NCBI GenBank assembly: GCA_964533275.1
Contig: CAZHJK010000024.1
Coordinates: 1 to 39,000, forward strand
DNA from: CAZHJK01 sp964533275
GTDB taxonomy: Bacteria > Bacillota > Clostridia > Eubacteriales > Garciellaceae
Direction: 5' to 3'
DNA length: 39,000 bases
How positions within the stretch are numbered: position 1 is the first letter of the stretch; each line of letters begins with the position of its first letter. Position numbers and translations under genes: made by a program. Positions 1 to 8,935 of this stretch are shown one piece after another. The notes beneath the pieces were generated by a model, which was not told the origin of the DNA, searched no databases, and worked only from the letters and a program-made list of their open reading frames with translations.

Positions 1-232
1 GGTTCTCTTCATTTTGAATTTGTGAAGGCAAAATCAGCTATTTAGCGATTGCCCCTTTATTTATTCAAAGGATTTGTTAATAATATAAACAAGTTTTAGT
101 TTTGGTAGAGTATAAGACTACATCTATATCTTAATTATTATCAATGAGTCTAGCATTCCAGCGCCGTTTTTTATCAAACACTTAGTGAGAGTCTTAGGAA
201 GAATTAGTTATGAAAGAATATTAAAAAAATTT

Positions 233-260
233 TTAAGATAATTGATATATCTGATATAAT
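233..260 (+). promoter_or_regulatory. Weak promoter candidate for the mazG-like to dnaB operon
   Basis: A perfect TATAAT lies at 255-260, 28 bases before the first start codon. The best -35 is poor (TTAAGA, 233-238, spacer 16). It precedes a strong GGAGGTG ribosome site at 276-282. The assignment rests mainly on the -10. Confidence 0.35.
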
Positions 261-287
261 GATATTAATAAAAATGGAGGTGAATAT

Positions 288-611
288 ATGCCACCAGCAA
301 ATAAGGATATAAGTATTACTAAAAATATTCGTATGATAGAATGGCTTAAATGCGAATTACTAGCCGGGGTATCCAGTCTTTTTGAGCTATGCTTTAAAGG
401 TGTTAAGGTAAGTCAAGAAGCCATACTGGATGTTTTAGCAAATATTATTATGGTAGCCTATTTAACAGGTAAAAGATTAGGATTAAAATATTATGATATT
501 GATAAGAAACTGGAAGAAAAATTAAAACTCGGGATTATAGAAGAGCATGAGGCAGAAAAATGGTTTGGAGATTTATCTAATTTAAGTCAATACATAAAAA
601 ACAATCGTTAG
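288..611 (+). CDS. MazG-like family protein
   Basis: A 107-residue protein resembling the small MazG-like family of clostridia, distant relatives of the all-alpha NTP pyrophosphohydrolases. It reads as an all-helical protein. An acidic/basic helix near residues 66-90 ends in EEHEAEKWFGDL. The full set of MazG metal-binding glutamates (EExxE plus ExxD) is not obvious, so catalytic activity is doubtful. The ATG start has an ideal GGAGGTG site 5 bases upstream. It is the first gene of a five-gene operon (mazG-like, yybS, gdpP, rplI, dnaB), with 12 bases to the next gene. I am fairly sure of the family from length, helical pattern and position; the function is unknown. Confidence 0.7.
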   Translation: MPPANKDISITKNIRMIEWLKCELLAGVSSLFELCFKGVKVSQEAILDVLANIIMVAYLTGKRLGLKYYDIDKKLEEKLKLGIIEEHEAEKWFGDLSNLSQYIKNNR

Positions 612-623
612 AGGTGTTAGATT

Positions 624-1583
624 TTGAATAGAAAAATAAGTACTGGAGCATTGACAGAGGGTGCGATCTTAGCAGCTATAACAGCTCTATTAGGTGTAAT
701 CAGCTATTATATACCCTTTCTCACATTGCTTGTTTTTATTTGGCCAATACCTATTATTATTTTAGGAAAAAGACATGGTTTAAGTACAAGTATTATGGCA
801 ACCATAGCAGCAGGCGTATTAGCAAGCTTATTTACTCCAATAATATACTCAATACCAATAGTGATAATGTATGGACTTTTAGGGATAGCCTTAGGTTTTG
901 CATATCATAAAAACATCAGCTTTATTAAAACAATTTTAATAGGGTATATTACTGCTTTATTATCTATCATAATACTTTTAGAAGTATATACCATAATCAC
1001 AGGAATTAGTATAATAACCGAATTAAATCAAATGATGAGATTGACTATGGATGAAGTTAATATTTTATATCAGAGCATGGGAATAGATCCAAATACCATG
1101 AATGATGTAGTAAAACAGATGGATGAAGTAATAACTTCTATGACCCAGTTATTCCCAGCAACATTATTAATGATTCCCATGGTTGTAACCCTTATAAATA
1201 TGATAGTATCAGAGAAGATCTTAAAAAGATTAGGATATGATGTCATAAAAGTTCCACCCTTTAGAAAATGGAGATTACCTAATCACGCAAGTTTTGGATT
1301 ATTCTCAATATTATTAGTGGCAATCATAGGTCAGTATTTTAATTTGTCTAACTTTGATATGGTGTATCAAAATCTATTATATCTCATACTTATAATGTTT
1401 TTAGTACAGGGCTTATCCTTTGTTGCACATTTTTTTTATGCGAAAAACATATCAAAGGGTGTACGCATAGTAGGCTTTATAATGATTCTTGTATTACCAA
1501 TAATGCAATCTTTAATTCAAATTATAGGTTTAATAGATGTAGTGTTTAATGTTAGAGATAAAATAAAAATTGAGCAAAGCTAA
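624..1583 (+). CDS. YybS family DUF2232 membrane protein
   Basis: A 319-residue polytopic membrane protein with about eight hydrophobic segments spread from residue 10 to residue 305. A more polar stretch near residues 140-175 contains several acidic residues and methionines. The N-terminal MNRKISTGALTEGAILAAIT and the position directly upstream of gdpP are typical of the DUF2232 (YybS) family of Firmicutes, which resembles substrate-binding S components of ECF transporters. Substrate and role are not established. The start is TTG, chosen because GAGGTG sits at 611-616, directly after the stop of the previous gene. It is followed after 17 bases by gdpP, so co-translation is likely. Confidence 0.8.
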   Translation: MNRKISTGALTEGAILAAITALLGVISYYIPFLTLLVFIWPIPIIILGKRHGLSTSIMATIAAGVLASLFTPIIYSIPIVIMYGLLGIALGFAYHKNISFIKTILIGYITALLSIIILLEVYTIITGISIITELNQMMRLTMDEVNILYQSMGIDPNTMNDVVKQMDEVITSMTQLFPATLLMIPMVVTLINMIVSEKILKRLGYDVIKVPPFRKWRLPNHASFGLFSILLVAIIGQYFNLSNFDMVYQNLLYLILIMFLVQGLSFVAHFFYAKNISKGVRIVGFIMILVLPIMQSLIQIIGLIDVVFNVRDKIKIEQS

Positions 1584-1600
1584 CCCATAGGAGGTAAACC

Positions 1601-3613
1601 ATGAATAATGGAAAGTTTAGGAATATTTTAATACCTGATACCACAATATATTTATGGATTATGGCAATACTTATTGCAATAATAGCTTTTTATAATATTA
1701 TAATTGCAGCTGTTGGAACTTTTGTTTTGCTATATCTTATTTATTACAATTGGCGAATTGCTCATGAAAAAAGAGCTCGATTAACAGAATATGTAGAAAA
1801 TCTATCCATTAATATTGATGCTGCGACACAGAAGTCACTATTAGAGCTACCTATTCCTTTAGTTATTTTAGAGGAAGAAGGAACTATTATGTGGTATAAT
1901 TCAGAGTTCTCAAAAATCTGTGATCAAAAAGAATTATTAGAGGAAAAAATAAATGAGATATTTAAAGATGTAGATGTTAAGGAAATTCTAGATAAAAATG
2001 GTGAAGACAAAAAACCTTTAATACAAAAAATAGATGGACGCTCCTATGAGGTATTAAGTAATTTTGTGGAGGTTTCTAATTATAAAAATAGTAAGAAATC
2101 TATTATTATGATGTATTTAATAGATAAGACTTCCTATTTTCAGATGAAGGAAAGGTATAATCAAGAAAAACACACCATTGCATTTATTCAAATAGACAAT
2201 TATCAAGATGTAATGCAATCATCCTCAGAAAATAATAAATCCCTGGTAGTTGCAGCTATTGATAGAAAGCTAAATATGTGGACAACTCAGATTGATGCAC
2301 TTATAAAGAAGTTCTCCAGTGATAAATATATAGTAATTTTTGAAAGAAAGCATCTAAAGAAAATAGAAGAGAAGCGTTTTGATATACTAGATGGGATTAG
2401 GGAAATCCAAGCAGGAAATAAAATTCCCATAACATTAAGTATTGGAGTAGGGAATGTAGGGGATCATCAAACCCCCCTAAATTCTCAGGAGGCTGCCAGT
2501 GCTGCTCTTGATATAGCCTTAGGTAGAGGTGGAGATCAAGCTGTAGTAAAAAGCGGAGAAAAGCTCTCCTTTTATGGGGGTAAAAGCCAGGCTGTAGAAA
2601 AGAGTACAAAGGTTAAAGCAAGGGTTATGGCACATGCTATTAAACAATTTATCGAACAGTCTGATCAAGTCTTTATAATGGGGCATAAACTTCCAGACTT
2701 AGATAGCTTAGGCTCTTCACTAGGCATATATAGAGCCAGTATGGCATTAGGAAAACAAGCATATATTATATTTGAAGAATCTAATCCAAATATTGATATT
2801 TTATATGATAGATTAATAGAAAAGGGTTATGAAAGTATTTTATTAAAACCTGATAAAGCTAAAAGAATGGCTACAGAAAATACATTACTAGTAGTTTGTG
2901 ACACCCATAGACCAAGCTTTACACAAGAACCAGAGCTATTAAATCTTATTGATCATAAAATTATAATAGATCATCATAGAAGAGCAAGTGAATTCATCAC
3001 GGATCCTGCCTTGGTTTATTTAGAGCCCTATGCATCATCATCAAGTGAGATGATAACAGAAATTTTACAATATATTATAGAAAAACTTGAGATTGAACCT
3101 ATTGAGGCAGATGCTCTATTGGCAGGTATATTTATTGATACAAAGAATTTTACCTTTAAAACAGGGGTTCGTACCTTTGAAGCAGCCTCTTATTTAAGAA
3201 GAAAGGGTGCCAATACTGTTACAGCTAGGCAGCTATTTCAAAGTGATATGTCTACCTTTGTGGCTAGGGCAGAGGCAGTAAAGTGTGCTCAGGTATTTAG
3301 GGATAATATAGCCATATCAAAAAGTCCGTCGGATGTGAGGGATGCAACCCTTGTGGCTGCACAGGCTGCTGATGAACTTTTAAATATCAGCGGGATTACG
3401 GCATCATTTGTTTTAACCGCCCTAAAAAATCAAGTATATATAAGTGGTCGTTCCCTGGGGGATATAAATGTTCAAGTTATATTAGAAAAGCTCGGTGGGG
3501 GAGGTCACTTAGCAGTAGCAGGAGCCCAATTATTAGATGTAAGCTTTGAAGAAGCCATAGATTTATTAAAGAATGCAATTGACGAGTATATAAAGGAAGG
3601 TGAAGAAAAATGA
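1601..3613 (+). CDS. gdpP: Cyclic-di-AMP phosphodiesterase GdpP, DHH/DHHA1 family
   Basis: GdpP hydrolyses the second messenger c-di-AMP to pApA and so tunes potassium uptake, osmotic balance and wall stress. The 670-residue length fits the family. Domains in order: two membrane helices (about 12-50), a degenerate PAS domain (about 78-175), a degenerate GGDEF-like domain (about 190-310), a DHH domain (about 340-520) and a DHHA1 domain (about 580-665). Visible metal-binding motifs are GHKLPDLDS (H362, D366, D368), CDTH (433-436), DHH (457-459) and FIDT (511-514). The substrate-binding GGGGH is at about 632-636. The GGDEF motif itself is absent, as in other GdpP proteins. The start is ATG behind AGGAGG. 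Its last codons overlap rplI by four bases (ATGA), indicating translational coupling. Confidence 0.95.
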   Translation: MNNGKFRNILIPDTTIYLWIMAILIAIIAFYNIIIAAVGTFVLLYLIYYNWRIAHEKRARLTEYVENLSINIDAATQKSLLELPIPLVILEEEGTIMWYNSEFSKICDQKELLEEKINEIFKDVDVKEILDKNGEDKKPLIQKIDGRSYEVLSNFVEVSNYKNSKKSIIMMYLIDKTSYFQMKERYNQEKHTIAFIQIDNYQDVMQSSSENNKSLVVAAIDRKLNMWTTQIDALIKKFSSDKYIVIFERKHLKKIEEKRFDILDGIREIQAGNKIPITLSIGVGNVGDHQTPLNSQEAASAALDIALGRGGDQAVVKSGEKLSFYGGKSQAVEKSTKVKARVMAHAIKQFIEQSDQVFIMGHKLPDLDSLGSSLGIYRASMALGKQAYIIFEESNPNIDILYDRLIEKGYESILLKPDKAKRMATENTLLVVCDTHRPSFTQEPELLNLIDHKIIIDHHRRASEFITDPALVYLEPYASSSSEMITEILQYIIEKLEIEPIEADALLAGIFIDTKNFTFKTGVRTFEAASYLRRKGANTVTARQLFQSDMSTFVARAEAVKCAQVFRDNIAISKSPSDVRDATLVAAQAADELLNISGITASFVLTALKNQVYISGRSLGDINVQVILEKLGGGGHLAVAGAQLLDVSFEEAIDLLKNAIDEYIKEGEEK

Positions 3614-4059
3614 AGGTGATTTTAAATCAAGATATTAAGTCTTTAGGAAAAAAGGGAGATATAGTTAATGTTAGTGACGGCTATGCAAGGAATTTCCTAT
3701 TACCTAAGGGATTAGTGGTAGAGGCAAATGATTTTACTATAAAAAAGACTAAGGAACAGAAAAAGGGTAAAGAAATTCGTAAGAATAGAGAAAAAGAAGA
3801 AGCACAAGCTTTAGCAGATAAGATTTCAAAGACTTCAATAACTATAAAGAAAAAAGCAGCAGATGATGGGCGCTTATATGGCTCAGTAACCACGAAGGAC
3901 ATTGCACAAGAATTACAAAGTCAAGCTAAAATCAAGGTAGATAAAAGAAAGATTAATTTAGCTGAACCCATTAGATATATAGGGAATATAAGTGTTGATA
4001 TAAAAGTTTATCCTGAAATAATTGCAAGCTTTAAAGTGAAGGTAGAGGCTGAAGAATAA
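3610..4059 (+). CDS. rplI: 50S ribosomal protein L9
   Basis: Bacterial L9 binds 23S rRNA near the L1 stalk and supports reading-frame fidelity. The 149 residues match the usual length. The N-terminal domain carries the signature MKVILNQDIKSLGKKGDIV and YARNFLLPKG. A long charged connecting helix follows (about 42-78), then the C-terminal rRNA-binding domain. The start codon lies inside the end of gdpP (4-base overlap), so it is coupled to gdpP, and dnaB follows after 57 bases. The order gdpP-rplI-dnaB is conserved in Firmicutes. Confidence 0.97.
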   Translation: MKVILNQDIKSLGKKGDIVNVSDGYARNFLLPKGLVVEANDFTIKKTKEQKKGKEIRKNREKEEAQALADKISKTSITIKKKAADDGRLYGSVTTKDIAQELQSQAKIKVDKRKINLAEPIRYIGNISVDIKVYPEIIASFKVKVEAEE

Positions 4060-4116
4060 GGGCTCCTTAGTTAAAATAAATAGGAGATATTAGCCTTTAG
4101 TAAGAGGGGGATAGAA

Positions 4117-5448
4117 ATGAATAATATGATGGGTAGAATTCCACCCCAAAGCATTGAGGCGGAGCAGTCTGTTTTAGGGGCAATGTTATTAGATAAAGAA
4201 GCTATTGCCAGTGCTACTGAGATATTAACTCCAGAAGATTTCTATAAAGAGGTTAATGGGGCCATATTTGATGCAATTGTAAAGATATATCAAAGGGGAG
4301 AACCTGTAGATTTAATTACCTTGCCAGAACAATTAAAAAATACAAATATTTTAGAGCAAGTAGGGGGAGTATCATTCATTTCTGATCTTGCCAATTCTGT
4401 TCCTTCCTCATCTAGTGTTCGACATTATGCAAAAATTGTAGAGTCTAAGTCTCTAATGAGAAAACTAATAAAGGCATCTTCTTCCATTTTAGATAAGAGT
4501 TATGAGGGAGTGGAGGAAGTAAGTGAACTAATCGAAATGGCAGAAAAGAAGATATTTGACATTTCACAAGGGCGTTCAACAGAAGGTTTTGTGCCCATAA
4601 GCCAGGTTCTTTTAGAAGCCTTTGATAATATTGAAAAAAGATTTCAAAATAAAAATCAAATTACTGGTACTTCAACGGGATTCAGTGATTTAGATAGTAA
4701 GACATCAGGTTTTCAAAAATCTGATTTAATATTAGTTGCAGCTCGTCCCTCCATGGGAAAAACAGCATTTGCGTTAAATATAGCACAAAATTCAGCTATT
4801 AAGTCAAAGGTGCCGGTAGCCATTTTTAGCTTAGAGATGTCTAGGGAACAATTAATTAATCGTATGCTTTGTTCCGAGGCGCATATCGATAGTCAGAAGT
4901 TAAGAACCGGAGACCTTCAAGAAAGTGATTGGGATAAATTAGCAAAGGCGATGGCTGTCTTATCTGAGGCTCCCATTTTTATAGATGATACACCGGGAAT
5001 TAGCGTGATGGAAATGCGGGCAAAATGTAGAAGACTGATGTTGGAGCATGGTTTAGGCATGATTATGGTAGACTATCTACAATTAATGTCTGGCAATGGT
5101 AAAAATGAGAGCAGACAGCAGGAAATTTCTGAAATCTCCCGTTCTCTTAAGGGACTAGCTAGAGAGATGAATTGTCCCCTTATTGCCCTTTCACAATTAA
5201 GTCGAGCTCCCGAGGCACGATCTGACCATCGACCCATCCTATCTGACCTTAGAGAGTCTGGAGCTATTGAGCAGGATGCAGATGTGGTGATGTTTTTATA
5301 TAGAGATGAGTATTATAACCCAGAAACAGAAGAGAAAAACATAGGAGAGCTCAGTATTGCAAAACAAAGAAACGGTCCTACGGGATTGATAAAATTAGTT
5401 TGGCTAGGACAATATACAAAGTTTGTAAATTTAGAAAAATATCAATAA
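4117..5448 (+). CDS. dnaB: Replicative DNA helicase DnaB
   Basis: Hexameric 5'-3' helicase that unwinds the replication fork. The 443 residues match the family. The N-terminal primase-interacting domain (about 9-112, starting PPQSIEAEQSVLGAML) is joined by a linker to the RecA-like domain (about 180-440). Walker A is ARPSMGKT (209-216) and Walker B is MIMVDYLQLM; the DnaB signature SQLSRAPE and the arginine-finger region near the C-terminus are present. No intein interrupts it. The start is ATG at 4117, six bases after GAGGGGG; the methionines at residues 4-5 are less likely starts. It is the last gene of the operon. The loader (DnaC/DnaI-like) and DnaD genes are encoded 25 kb downstream in this window. 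Confidence 0.97.
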   Translation: MNNMMGRIPPQSIEAEQSVLGAMLLDKEAIASATEILTPEDFYKEVNGAIFDAIVKIYQRGEPVDLITLPEQLKNTNILEQVGGVSFISDLANSVPSSSSVRHYAKIVESKSLMRKLIKASSSILDKSYEGVEEVSELIEMAEKKIFDISQGRSTEGFVPISQVLLEAFDNIEKRFQNKNQITGTSTGFSDLDSKTSGFQKSDLILVAARPSMGKTAFALNIAQNSAIKSKVPVAIFSLEMSREQLINRMLCSEAHIDSQKLRTGDLQESDWDKLAKAMAVLSEAPIFIDDTPGISVMEMRAKCRRLMLEHGLGMIMVDYLQLMSGNGKNESRQQEISEISRSLKGLAREMNCPLIALSQLSRAPEARSDHRPILSDLRESGAIEQDADVVMFLYRDEYYNPETEEKNIGELSIAKQRNGPTGLIKLVWLGQYTKFVNLEKYQ

Positions 5449-5457
5449 GCTCTTACA

Positions 5458-5490
5458 AGCCCTGGAAAATGTATTTCTAGGGCTATCTTT
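5458..5490 (+). terminator. Likely intrinsic terminator after dnaB
   Basis: AGCCCTGG (5458-5465) pairs with CTAGGGCT (5477-5484) through 8 pairs including one G-T, with an 11-nt loop. A T-rich but interrupted tail follows (ATCTTTATTT). It begins 9 bases after the dnaB stop. Confidence 0.65.
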
Positions 5491-5565
5491 ATTTAATTAG
5501 ACTATTCATATATGTCTATGATTTTTATACGCTTGTGGAGAATTGAAAATCTGGTACTTGCAGAA

Positions 5566-5593
5566 TTGGTCGAATGATATTTTAGATTATACT
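5566..5593 (+). promoter_or_regulatory. Promoter candidate upstream of the FAD-dehydrogenase gene
   Basis: TTGGTC (5566-5571), a 16-base spacer and TATACT (5588-5593) give a plausible housekeeping promoter about 100 bases before the start of the FAD protein, in the 246-base gap after dnaB. Confidence 0.4.
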
Positions 5594-5694
5594 AAATAAT
5601 ATTCGTGTTTGAATTGATTTAAAGGGGGATATTTGATAATATTACATAGGGAAACGCATTTCTCCCTTCATAAATAATATAAGAGGGTGAAAAA

Positions 5695-7110
5695 ATGTTA
5701 AAAGAATACGATATAATTATAATAGGTGCAGGACCAGCTGGTATTTTTACAGCTCTAGAATTTATAAAGAACAATAAGGATGCAAGTATATTAATTATAG
5801 ATAAGGGAAAGGAAATCAAAAAGCGTATCTGCCCAGCCCGGACAACAAATAATTGTGTAGGCTGTAATCCCTGCGCTATCACTAGTGGATGGTCAGGAGC
5901 CGGTGCTTTTAGTGATGGGAAGCTATCCCTAAGTCATGAAGTAGGGGGGAATATTACCGATTATATGACTGAAGAGAAAGCACAATCATTAATTAATTAT
6001 GCTGATGATATATATAAAAGGTTTGGTGCGCAAAAAGATATACATGGACTTAATGAAAAGAAAATAGAAGAGATAAAGTATGAGTCATCTAGGCATAATA
6101 TTCGGCTTATTCCCTGTCCTGTAAGACACCTAGGTACAGAGAAGGCATTTGATGTATTAGGTGGAATGTATAATTATCTCATAGATAATGGTAATGTTAC
6201 ATTTTTGGAATTAACAGAGGCACTAGATATAATCGTTGAGAATGAGACTGCTAAGGGTATTACTATAAAAGAAAAAGGGAAAAATGAAGAGAGTATATTA
6301 GGTAAATATATTGTTGCAGCTCCGGGTAGAGGAGGAGCACAATGGCTTAGTGAGCAGACCCAAAAACTATCTATTGAAACTATTAATAATGCAGTAGATA
6401 TAGGAGTTAGGGTTGAAGTGCCTAATAGTATTATGGATCATCTTACTAAGGATTTATATGAGGCAAAGCTGGTATATTATTCTGATACCTTTGATAATAA
6501 GGTTAGAACCTTCTGTATGAATCCCGGAGGCGTAGTATCTCAGGAAAATTATGAGGGAGATATTGCCTTAGTTAATGGACATAGTTATGCAGATGATAGA
6601 TTAAAAACGGAAAATACAAACTTTGCATTATTAGTATCTACAAACTTTACTGAACCCTTTACTGAGCCAATAAAGTATGGAAGATATATTGCAAATTTAG
6701 CAAATATGCTTACAGGTGGAGGCATAATGGTTCAAAGATTAGGAGATCTTTTGCAGGGGAGACGAACGGATAAGGATCGTTTAAAAAAGTCCTCTACAAT
6801 TCCGACTATGAAACACGCTGTCCCAGGAGACTTAAGCTATGTACTGCCTAAACGATATCTTACATCTATTATAGAAGCCTTACAGGCCTTTGACAAGATT
6901 GCTCCAGGACTATATTCAAAAAACACCCTGCTTTATGGGGTGGAATGTAAGTTTTATAGTAGTAAGGCAAGGGTTCATAAAAACTTTGAAACCAAAATAA
7001 AAAATTTATATACAATAGGTGATGGAGCAGGAATTACTAGAGGGTTAATGCAGGCATCTGTAACAGGGATTGTCGTAGCAAGGGATATATTAGAAAAGAT
7101 AGAAGATTAA
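5695..7110 (+). CDS. FAD-dependent dehydrogenase, COG2509-like
   Basis: A 471-residue flavoprotein. The N-terminus has the dinucleotide-binding motif IIIIGAGPAG (GxGxxG at 11-16) followed by an acidic strand end. The C-terminus has the second flavin signature NLYTIGDGAGITRGLMQA, typical of the HI0933/GidA-like FAD superfamily. A cysteine cluster at C46, C54, C57 and C60, followed by GWSGAGAFSDGKLSLS, is the hallmark of the uncharacterised COG2509 dehydrogenases. The cysteines could hold a metal or Fe-S centre. It is 17 bases upstream of purA and shares its strand, an arrangement I recall from other clostridia. The start is ATG after GAGGGTG. The substrate is unknown. Confidence 0.8.
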   Translation: MLKEYDIIIIGAGPAGIFTALEFIKNNKDASILIIDKGKEIKKRICPARTTNNCVGCNPCAITSGWSGAGAFSDGKLSLSHEVGGNITDYMTEEKAQSLINYADDIYKRFGAQKDIHGLNEKKIEEIKYESSRHNIRLIPCPVRHLGTEKAFDVLGGMYNYLIDNGNVTFLELTEALDIIVENETAKGITIKEKGKNEESILGKYIVAAPGRGGAQWLSEQTQKLSIETINNAVDIGVRVEVPNSIMDHLTKDLYEAKLVYYSDTFDNKVRTFCMNPGGVVSQENYEGDIALVNGHSYADDRLKTENTNFALLVSTNFTEPFTEPIKYGRYIANLANMLTGGGIMVQRLGDLLQGRRTDKDRLKKSSTIPTMKHAVPGDLSYVLPKRYLTSIIEALQAFDKIAPGLYSKNTLLYGVECKFYSSKARVHKNFETKIKNLYTIGDGAGITRGLMQASVTGIVVARDILEKIED

Positions 7111-7127
7111 AGGAGAGATGTTATCTA

Positions 7128-8414
7128 ATGGCTAGTTCAGTTATAGTAGGAGCACAATGGGGCGATGAAGGGAAGGGAAAGATTACAGACTTTTTAGCAG
7201 AAAGATCTGACATAATAGTAAGATCCCAAGGGGGTAATAATGCAGGTCATACTGTGGTAGTAGGAGATAATGAGTATAAGCTCCATCTAATTCCTTCGGG
7301 GATATTATATCCAGAAAAAATTTGTATCATTGGAAATGGAGTGGTAATTGATCCTGAGGGTCTTTTGGAAGAAATAAATTATCTTCATGAGAGGGGAATA
7401 AGCACTGATAATTTATTTATTAGCGATAGAGCCCATGTGATAATGCCCTATCATAAGGTCATAGATAGATTAGTAGAGGAAAAAAGACATGTTGATCAAC
7501 AAATAGGAACTACAAAAAAAGGCATTGGACCAGCCTATATGGACAAAACCGAAAGAAGTGGTATTCGTATTTGTGACCTAATGGATGAAAAAATATTTAG
7601 AAGTAAATTAAAAAATAATCTGGAAGAAAAAAATTTAATTATTGAAAAAATATATGGAGCAGATCCAATAGATTTTGAAGAGGTTTATAGAGACTATATA
7701 GGATATGCTAAAAAAATTAAGAGATATATAAGGGATACCACAGTACAGGTCTATGATTATATAAATAGTGGACGCAAGGTACTATTTGAAGGTGCCCAAG
7801 GGACACTATTAGATATTGACTTAGGAACATATCCCTATGTAACCTCATCCCATCCAATTTCCGGTGGTGTAACTGTAGGTACAGGTATAGGACCAACTGC
7901 TATTAATAAAGTAATAGGTGTTGTAAAGGCATATACCACCAGAGTAGGAAAGGGCCCATTTCCAACAGAACTTAAGGATGAGACAGGGGAATGGATTAGG
8001 GAAAAGGGACACGAATTTGGAACAACAACAGGAAGGGCAAGAAGATGTGGGTGGTTTGACTCTGTAATACTAAATTATTCAGTACGAGTAAATGGATTAA
8101 GTAATCTTGCAATTACAAAACTAGATACCCTATCTGGACTAGACAAGGTTAAAATCTGTGTAGGATACGAAATAGATGGAGAAATAATTACAGATTTCCC
8201 TGCAAGTTTAGAAACCTTGGCAAGATGCACACCCGTGTATGAAGAAATGCCGGGCTGGGGAGAGGAAATTAGCGATGCGAGAATTTATGAAGAATTACCA
8301 ATTAATGCTAGAAAATATCTAGAAAGAATTTCAAATATCTGTGATGTAGATATATCTATAATTTCAATAGGACCAAAAAGAACAGAAACCATTTATATAA
8401 GAAAGGCAGATTAA
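7128..8414 (+). CDS. purA: Adenylosuccinate synthetase
   Basis: Catalyses the GTP-dependent joining of IMP and aspartate to adenylosuccinate, the first step from IMP to AMP, in the cytoplasm. The 428 residues are full length. The GTP-binding loop GAQWGDEGKGKITDFLAE opens the protein (about 8-25). IMP-binding and catalytic segments are visible as GGNNAGHTV, IGTTKKGIGPAYMDK and FEGAQGTLLDIDLGTYPYVTSS, and the guanine-binding ITKLDTLSG lies near residue 328. The start is ATG after AGGAGAG. Transcription is probably shared with the FAD gene upstream and ends at the strong hairpin just downstream. Confidence 0.97.
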   Translation: MASSVIVGAQWGDEGKGKITDFLAERSDIIVRSQGGNNAGHTVVVGDNEYKLHLIPSGILYPEKICIIGNGVVIDPEGLLEEINYLHERGISTDNLFISDRAHVIMPYHKVIDRLVEEKRHVDQQIGTTKKGIGPAYMDKTERSGIRICDLMDEKIFRSKLKNNLEEKNLIIEKIYGADPIDFEEVYRDYIGYAKKIKRYIRDTTVQVYDYINSGRKVLFEGAQGTLLDIDLGTYPYVTSSHPISGGVTVGTGIGPTAINKVIGVVKAYTTRVGKGPFPTELKDETGEWIREKGHEFGTTTGRARRCGWFDSVILNYSVRVNGLSNLAITKLDTLSGLDKVKICVGYEIDGEIITDFPASLETLARCTPVYEEMPGWGEEISDARIYEELPINARKYLERISNICDVDISIISIGPKRTETIYIRKAD

Positions 8415-8423
8415 AATAAAGTT

Positions 8424-8458
8424 AGGCAGTCATTATTATAAAATGACTGCCTCAAATT
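8424..8458 (+). terminator. Intrinsic terminator after purA
   Basis: A perfect 11-bp stem pairs AGGCAGTCATT (8424-8434) with AATGACTGCCT (8442-8452) around a 7-nt loop. CAAATTTTT follows. It lies 10 bases after the purA stop. Confidence 0.85.
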
Positions 8459-8485
8459 TTTCCAGAAAAAATATTCTAAAATTTA

Positions 8486-8515
8486 TTGACAATACCATAG
8501 GTCATATTGTATTAT
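8486..8515 (+). promoter_or_regulatory. Promoter of the tRNA cluster
   Basis: A perfect -35 TTGACA (8486-8491), an 18-base spacer and TATTAT (8510-8515) predict transcription from about 8522, just ahead of the tRNA-Lys fragment and about 150 bases ahead of the first complete tRNA. Confidence 0.7.
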
Positions 8516-8543
8516 TAATACTTGTGAGACTTAATTTATATAT

Positions 8544-8564
8544 GACCCATTAGCTCAGTTGGCA
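8544..8564 (+). pseudogene. Truncated copy of the tRNA-Lys 5' end
   Basis: Bases 8544-8564 (GACCCATTAGCTCAGTTGGC plus A) are identical to the first 21 bases of the intact tRNA-Lys at 8673-8693, including the acceptor 5' strand and most of the D arm; the four bases before it (ATAT) also match. The rest of the tRNA is missing. An imperfect hairpin follows at 8573-8601 (AAAATCA-TGAA-TGATTTT core). The two copies start 129 bases apart. Confidence 0.85.
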
Positions 8565-8672
8565 TAAGCAGGATGCCAAAATCATGAATGATTTTTCGCA
8601 TATCGCTTAGTTAGGCAAAATAAAGTTCATATAGTTAAAGAAATATTATAGCAATTTAGAAAGTACAAATAT

Positions 8673-8748
8673 GACCCATTAGCTCAGTTGGCAGAGCACC
8701 TGACTTTTAATCAGGGTGTCCGGCGTTCGAGTCGCCGATGGGTCACCA
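8673..8748 (+). tRNA. tRNA-Lys (anticodon TTT)
   Basis: The 76-nt cloverleaf pairs acceptor GACCCAT with ATGGGTC. The anticodon arm is CCTGA-CTTTTAA-TCAGG and the T arm is CGGCG-TTCGAGT-CGCCG. CCA is encoded at 8746-8748. Confidence 0.97.
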
Positions 8749-8755
8749 TCATCTA

Positions 8756-8830
8756 GGCCCCTTGGTCAAGCGGTTAAGACACCGCCCTTTCACGGCGGTA
8801 ACAGGAGTTCGAGTCTCCTAGGGGTCACCA
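8756..8830 (+). tRNA. tRNA-Glu (anticodon TTC)
   Basis: The 75-nt cloverleaf pairs acceptor GGCCCCT with AGGGGTC. The anticodon arm is CCGCC-CTTTCAC-GGCGG and the T arm is AGGAG-TTCGAGT-CTCCT. The discriminator is A and CCA is encoded. It is 7 bases after tRNA-Lys, so the two are almost certainly co-transcribed. Confidence 0.97.
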
Positions 8831-8846
8831 TATTTTATTTTGCAGT

Positions 8847-8922
8847 GGTCGCATAGCTCAGCTGGGAGAGCACCTGCCTTACAAGCAGGGGGTCATAGGT
8901 TCGAGCCCTATTGCGACCACCA
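8847..8922 (+). tRNA. tRNA-Val (anticodon TAC)
   Basis: The 76-nt cloverleaf pairs acceptor GGTCGCA with TGCGACC. The anticodon arm is CCTGC-CTTACAA-GCAGG. The T arm begins ATAGG-TTCGAGC. CCA is encoded. It ends 13 bases before the convergent antiporter gene. Confidence 0.97.
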
Positions 8923-8935
8923 TTTTTATCAATAT

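Noticed and set aside
1..45. Possible last 14 codons of a gene entering from the left edge (frame 1, ending KAKSAI then TAG).
   Set aside because: Fourteen residues without a recognisable motif are not enough to call a coding end.
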